From Cupriavidus necator (GTDB taxonomy: Bacteria; Pseudomonadota; Gammaproteobacteria; Burkholderiales; Burkholderiaceae), in assembly GCA_022041995.1 (NCBI GenBank), contig CP074390.1, positions 1,612,001 to 1,676,000 on the forward strand: 64,000 nucleotides of DNA, read 5' to 3'. Position 1 is the first letter of the stretch, and every line of letters begins with the position of its first letter. The position numbers were made by a program, and so were the translations under genes. Shown one piece after another: positions 61,390-64,000 of this stretch. Under the pieces are notes generated by a model, which was not told where the DNA came from, ran no database searches, and was given only the letters and a program-made list of their open reading frames with translations.

Positions 61390-62328
61390 ATGGTCAGACA
61401 AACTGCCTCCGCCCCTTCCGCCGTGCTCGCCAAGCTGCGCTTCCGGCACCTGCAGCTGTTGGATGTGCTGGGACGCAGCCGTAACCTGCGCATCGCGGCC
61501 GAGCAACTGCATATCACCCAGCCGGCTGCCACGAAGATATTGAGCGACATTGAAGACACCCTGCAGGCCAGGCTGTTCGATCGCTTGCCAAGGGATATGC
61601 GTCCGACCGAACTGGGCGAGTTCGCGCTGCGCTACGCGTCCACGGCGCTGGCCGAGCTCGGCAAGTTTGTGAGCGAACTGGAAGCGCTGCGGGCCGGCGG
61701 GCACGGCCACCTCACCGTTGGCGCGATTTCGGCGTCGGCCGCACAGGTGGTGACCACGGCGATCCGCGAGATCCTGCAGCAGCGCCCGCGGCTGGTCGTC
61801 AAGCTGATCGAGCAGAGCAGTGACCAGCTCGCCCTCTGGCTGGAAGACCGGAAGCTGGACATCATGGTCGGGCGCCTGACCGAGCCACGGCACCAGGCGA
61901 TCTTCGATTTCGAGGCACTGTCACCAGAGCCGGTATGGGTCGTCTGCCGGCCGGGACATCCCCTGCTGGACAGGCCCAGGCTGGAAATTGCCGACATCGG
62001 CGCATGGCCGTGGATCCTTTACCCGCAACTCACCGCCATCCGGCAACTGTTCGATGAAACCATTGCGGCGGCAGGCATCCAGGGCCTGGTCGGCATGGTG
62101 GAAACACCGTCAATCTTTTCCACGCTGGAATTGCTTCAGGCGACGGATATGCTTTCGCTGCAGCCGCGCGCCGTGGTCGAGCGCTTCGTCGCGCAAGGCA
62201 TGCTGGCGCACGTGCCGGTGCCGATCCGGCGCGCCATGTCGAGCTACGGCATTGTCACCCGCAAGAAGGAGCTGCCGTCGGAGGCCATGCTGCAGTTCAT
62301 GGCGGCGCTACGGGCGGCGGCCCGGTGA
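61390..62328 (+). CDS. LysR-family regulator (GbpR-like)
   Basis: 312 residues. HTH: LRFRHLQLLDVLGRSRNLRIAAEQLHITQPAATKILSDIEDTLQARLFDR, recognisable by AAEQLHITQPAATKIL. The effector domain has VGAISASAAQVVTTAIREIL and ends with LPSEAMLQFMAALRAAAR. The sequence style is that of GbpR/CbL-like regulators of sugar uptake and catabolism. It is divergent from the FAH-type dehydratase and probably controls the 61239-55390 minus-strand genes. Its 3' end overlaps the convergent cytochrome gene by 21 bp. Confidence 0.88.
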   Translation: MVRQTASAPSAVLAKLRFRHLQLLDVLGRSRNLRIAAEQLHITQPAATKILSDIEDTLQARLFDRLPRDMRPTELGEFALRYASTALAELGKFVSELEALRAGGHGHLTVGAISASAAQVVTTAIREILQQRPRLVVKLIEQSSDQLALWLEDRKLDIMVGRLTEPRHQAIFDFEALSPEPVWVVCRPGHPLLDRPRLEIADIGAWPWILYPQLTAIRQLFDETIAAAGIQGLVGMVETPSIFSTLELLQATDMLSLQPRAVVERFVAQGMLAHVPVPIRRAMSSYGIVTRKKELPSEAMLQFMAALRAAAR

Positions 62329-62937
62329 GACGGCACGGGAGTCGGCGACAACGGGCGGGCCCGATGGGCTGGTGGATTCGCCGTCCCCGGCAGATAGCTT
62401 GCGTTGATCCGGCGCCGCCGGCTTCCTTCCGGTCACCATGGACAGGATCAGGTTCTCCTTGTGCAACCGGCTCATCAGGATCGCGGTGACAACATGCACG
62501 CTCACCAGCGCCAACAGCACGTCGGCGAGGACGCCATGGATGTCCTTGGGCCAGTCCTCGCCCCAGAACATATCCAGTCTCGACATCCAGCCGGTGGCGG
62601 CAAGTGAAAGGATGAGGATCCACAGCACGAGCATCATCAGCGCGCCAAGTGGATTGTGGCCAAGGTGGCGGGGCGGATGCCCGGAAACGGCGGCCTTGAC
62701 ATAGGCAACCACGCCGCTGCGGTCGGGGACCCATTCGCGGATATTCCCGGCGCCGCTGCCCACCATGCCCCACGCCACGCGGACAAGCACCAGGCACGCG
62801 GCCGCGTAGCCAAGGTTGCGGTGCAGCGGCCCGCCGGAATCCTCGTACAGGTCCCAGAGCACCAGTGCCGCCACGCTCCAGTGCGTGATACGGACGATGG
62901 GATCCCAGACCTGGACAGACTGGCGCGAAGGCTTCAT
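62308..62937 (-). CDS. Prokaryotic cytochrome b561-type protein
   Basis: 209 residues with four membrane segments. WDPIVRITHWSVAALVLWDL carries the first heme-ligand His, LHRNLGYAAACLVLVRVAWGMV the second, and MMLVLWILILSLAATGW and IHGVLADVLLALVSVHVVTAILM the remaining helices with two further His. The basic, proline-rich tail is cytoplasmic. These proteins (Ni/Fe-hydrogenase b subunit or CybB-like) pass electrons between quinol and periplasmic partners. The PepSY-like gene 25 bp upstream is probably cotranscribed. Confidence 0.87.
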   Translation of the reverse strand: MKPSRQSVQVWDPIVRITHWSVAALVLWDLYEDSGGPLHRNLGYAAACLVLVRVAWGMVGSGAGNIREWVPDRSGVVAYVKAAVSGHPPRHLGHNPLGALMMLVLWILILSLAATGWMSRLDMFWGEDWPKDIHGVLADVLLALVSVHVVTAILMSRLHKENLILSMVTGRKPAAPDQRKLSAGDGESTSPSGPPVVADSRAVSPGRRP

Positions 62938-62962
62938 GGCGCGGCGGCGGGGAGGTGCAGCG

Positions 62963-63229
62963 TTACTTCTCGATTTCCGCCTTGACTATGTCCAGCGTCT
63001 TGGTATCGAAGTAGATTTCCGCCTTCTTTCCTTCCTTGGTCGTGCCGTAGATCTCGTAGCAATTCCCGTCGATCTTGAACTTCTTGATGTTGTAGCCTTG
63101 CCCTTCAATCTTGGCGCGGGCATCGCTCTCCTTCATCCATTCGCTCTTGGGGTGCGCGGGACATTTCGCGCTGGCCAGCGCGGAACCGGACACCAGGATC
63201 ATTGCCATCAGCGCGCAAATTCTAAGCAT
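62963..63229 (-). CDS. Small periplasmic PepSY-like protein
   Basis: 88 residues from ATG 63229 (CGGAGACGCTC upstream). Signal peptide LRICALMAMILVSGSALASA, then KCPAHPKSEWMKESDARAKIEGQGY and KIDGNCYEIYGTTKEGKKAEIYFDTKTLDIVKAEIEK, cut to the motif GKKAEIYFD. This is the PepSY-domain pattern of small exported proteins that often pair with cytochrome b proteins. The two Cys (about 23 and 58) may form a disulfide. It may help assemble or regulate the adjacent cytochrome. Confidence 0.8.
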   Translation of the reverse strand: MLRICALMAMILVSGSALASAKCPAHPKSEWMKESDARAKIEGQGYNIKKFKIDGNCYEIYGTTKEGKKAEIYFDTKTLDIVKAEIEK

Positions 63230-63752
63230 GAGCGTCTCCGTATCGTGGGAGCAATCAGCATAATGCACCCAATAGTGATTCGCAATCAGCGGCAGCACTA
63301 CTTGGCAGGCCCTGAGGTTTTGCTGGCAATCGCCTGTGGCGCCTGGCTGATCACCCGGGAGCGGAATCGGGCTGCCCCGATTCTTCGTCGGCAGTTGGAG
63401 TCGAGGATTTCAGAATAAATCGTTCAACGTTTGCTGCGAATCTCGTTTGCACCATCCCCTTGGACATCCTGGCGCGCGTCAGCACTGTAGTGAAAGTCAG
63501 ATTTAAATTCCGTCTAATTGCCTGTATCGATGGCGGGTCGATGGCTTGCGTCGGTCCGGGGCAGGACGGGTGCTGTAAAAAAATTCTGGCGTCGTCTAGT
63601 ATGGATGCGCATGGCATCGTCGGCGCTCTTCGTTTTCCACCGGAACTCGCAATTGGTTTTCGGCCGCGAGACGGTCACCGGACAGTTTCCTGAGAGCCCC
63701 GCATTCTCACCCGTGGAGAAACGGTAGATTCATACTGCTGCAGGGGGAATTC
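63230..63752. other. Intergenic stretch of about 520 bp before the capV-like gene
   Basis: The composition is more AT-rich than most of the window, with TTTAAATTCC and a run of seven A near 63577-63583. A TAGTAT at 63597-63602 could be a -10 element. A small minus-strand open frame (63351-63617) has no family resemblance. No tRNA or attachment site was recognised. Confidence 0.4.
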
Positions 63753-64000
63753 TTGGACGACACGTCTCCAACCAGGTTTCAGATCCTTGCGCTCTCGGGC
63801 GGCGGCTTCCGTGGGCTGTACACGGCCAAGCTGCTTGCCGATTTCGAGGATGAAATTGGTGCACCGATCGCGACCCGATTTGACCTGATTGCCGGGACCT
63901 CGATTGGCGGGGTCATTGCCCTGGCATTGGCGCTCGAAGTGCCGGCGAGCCGCATTGTCGCCCTGCTGACGGAATATGGGGAGAAGATCTTCAAGCGGCG
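63753..64000 (+). CDS. capV: Patatin-like phospholipase of CBASS CapV type (partial at window edge)
   Basis: The first 82 codons from TTG 63753, preceded by CAGGGGGAA. The patatin oxyanion loop GGGFRG is at residues 16-21 and the nucleophile motif GTSIGG at 48-53, with Ser50. The catalytic Asp would lie beyond the window. The opening RFQILALSGGGFRGLYTAK is that of CapV, the cGAMP-activated phospholipase of CBASS, rather than of RssA-like patatins with GGGGARG. CapV degrades the inner membrane after phage infection when its cyclase partner signals. The expected partners (CD-NTase, Cap2, Cap3) are outside the window. Confidence 0.78.
   Translation, partial: MDDTSPTRFQILALSGGGFRGLYTAKLLADFEDEIGAPIATRFDLIAGTSIGGVIALALALEVPASRIVALLTEYGEKIFKR

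Noticed and set aside
63351..63617. An 88-codon minus-strand frame before the capV-like gene
   Set aside because: No ribosome site or family resemblance, and it lies in an AT-richer non-coding stretch; a real small gene cannot be fully excluded.
1..64000. CRISPR arrays, tRNA or rRNA genes
   Set aside because: No regularly spaced repeats and no recognisable RNA gene were seen on reading; a tRNA-scan would be needed to be sure.

Overview
The window is GC-rich DNA with dense, short-spaced catabolic operons and several regulator families (IclR, LysR, AraC, DeoR). It also carries solute-binding proteins of the Bug/TctC family without neighbouring TctA/TctB genes. This style, the long-form IlvD and the D-threonate genes point to a betaproteobacterium of the Burkholderiaceae, most like Cupriavidus or Ralstonia. 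That assignment is inference from gene content; there is no rRNA, tRNA or CRISPR array to anchor it.

Layout. (1) 1-7914: an acyl-CoA catabolic regulon under one IclR regulator. An NDP-forming acyl-CoA synthetase lies on the minus strand. On the plus strand are a DUF35 protein, a thiolase-fold protein, two acyl-CoA dehydrogenases and a FadJ-like fusion. Two copies of a 17-bp operator-like palindrome sit in front of the two transcription units. (2) 7975-22006: a second IclR and a long run of CoA-thioester genes with close matches to BadI and BadH of alicyclic-acid ring cleavage. It also holds two family III CoA transferase-fold proteins (one a probable alpha-methylacyl-CoA racemase), two Bug receptors, a nitronate monooxygenase and an AMP-forming ligase. 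(3) 22007-28610: small single genes. (4) 28610-29847: a complete IS5-type insertion sequence with CTAG target duplication just upstream of ilvD. (5) 30039-39496: ilvD, a PQQ-type sugar dehydrogenase lipoprotein, a Bug remnant, and a minus-strand operon (DUF1329, oxidoreductases, A/B-barrel proteins) beside an AraC regulator. (6) 39570-45857: RidA, Tat-exported amidohydrolase, MFS transporter, polysaccharide-deacetylase-fold hydrolase, FAH-family hydrolase and AraC regulator, likely a cyclic C-N compound pathway. (7) 45987-50431: VTT membrane protein, Tat sulfatase, and an unrecognised CxxC-rich protein. (8) 51184-55317: a probable D-threonate operon (permease, DUF1537 kinase, PdxA2, DeoR) behind two near-identical palindromes 70 bp apart. 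(9) 55390-62328: a sugar-acid oxidation cluster (UxaA/GarD dehydratase, 2-oxoglutarate semialdehyde dehydrogenase, MFS, FAH-type dehydratase, LysR). (10) 62308-63229: cytochrome b and a PepSY-like periplasmic protein. (11) 63753 to the end: the first 82 codons of a patatin-like phospholipase of CapV type, probably the first gene of a CBASS anti-phage operon that continues outside the window.

Five genes appear frame-disrupted (thiolase, nitronate monooxygenase, SDR, MFS transporter, sulfatase 3' end). In three of them the disruption is a run of four G where five would restore the protein, which looks more like sequencing error than decay.
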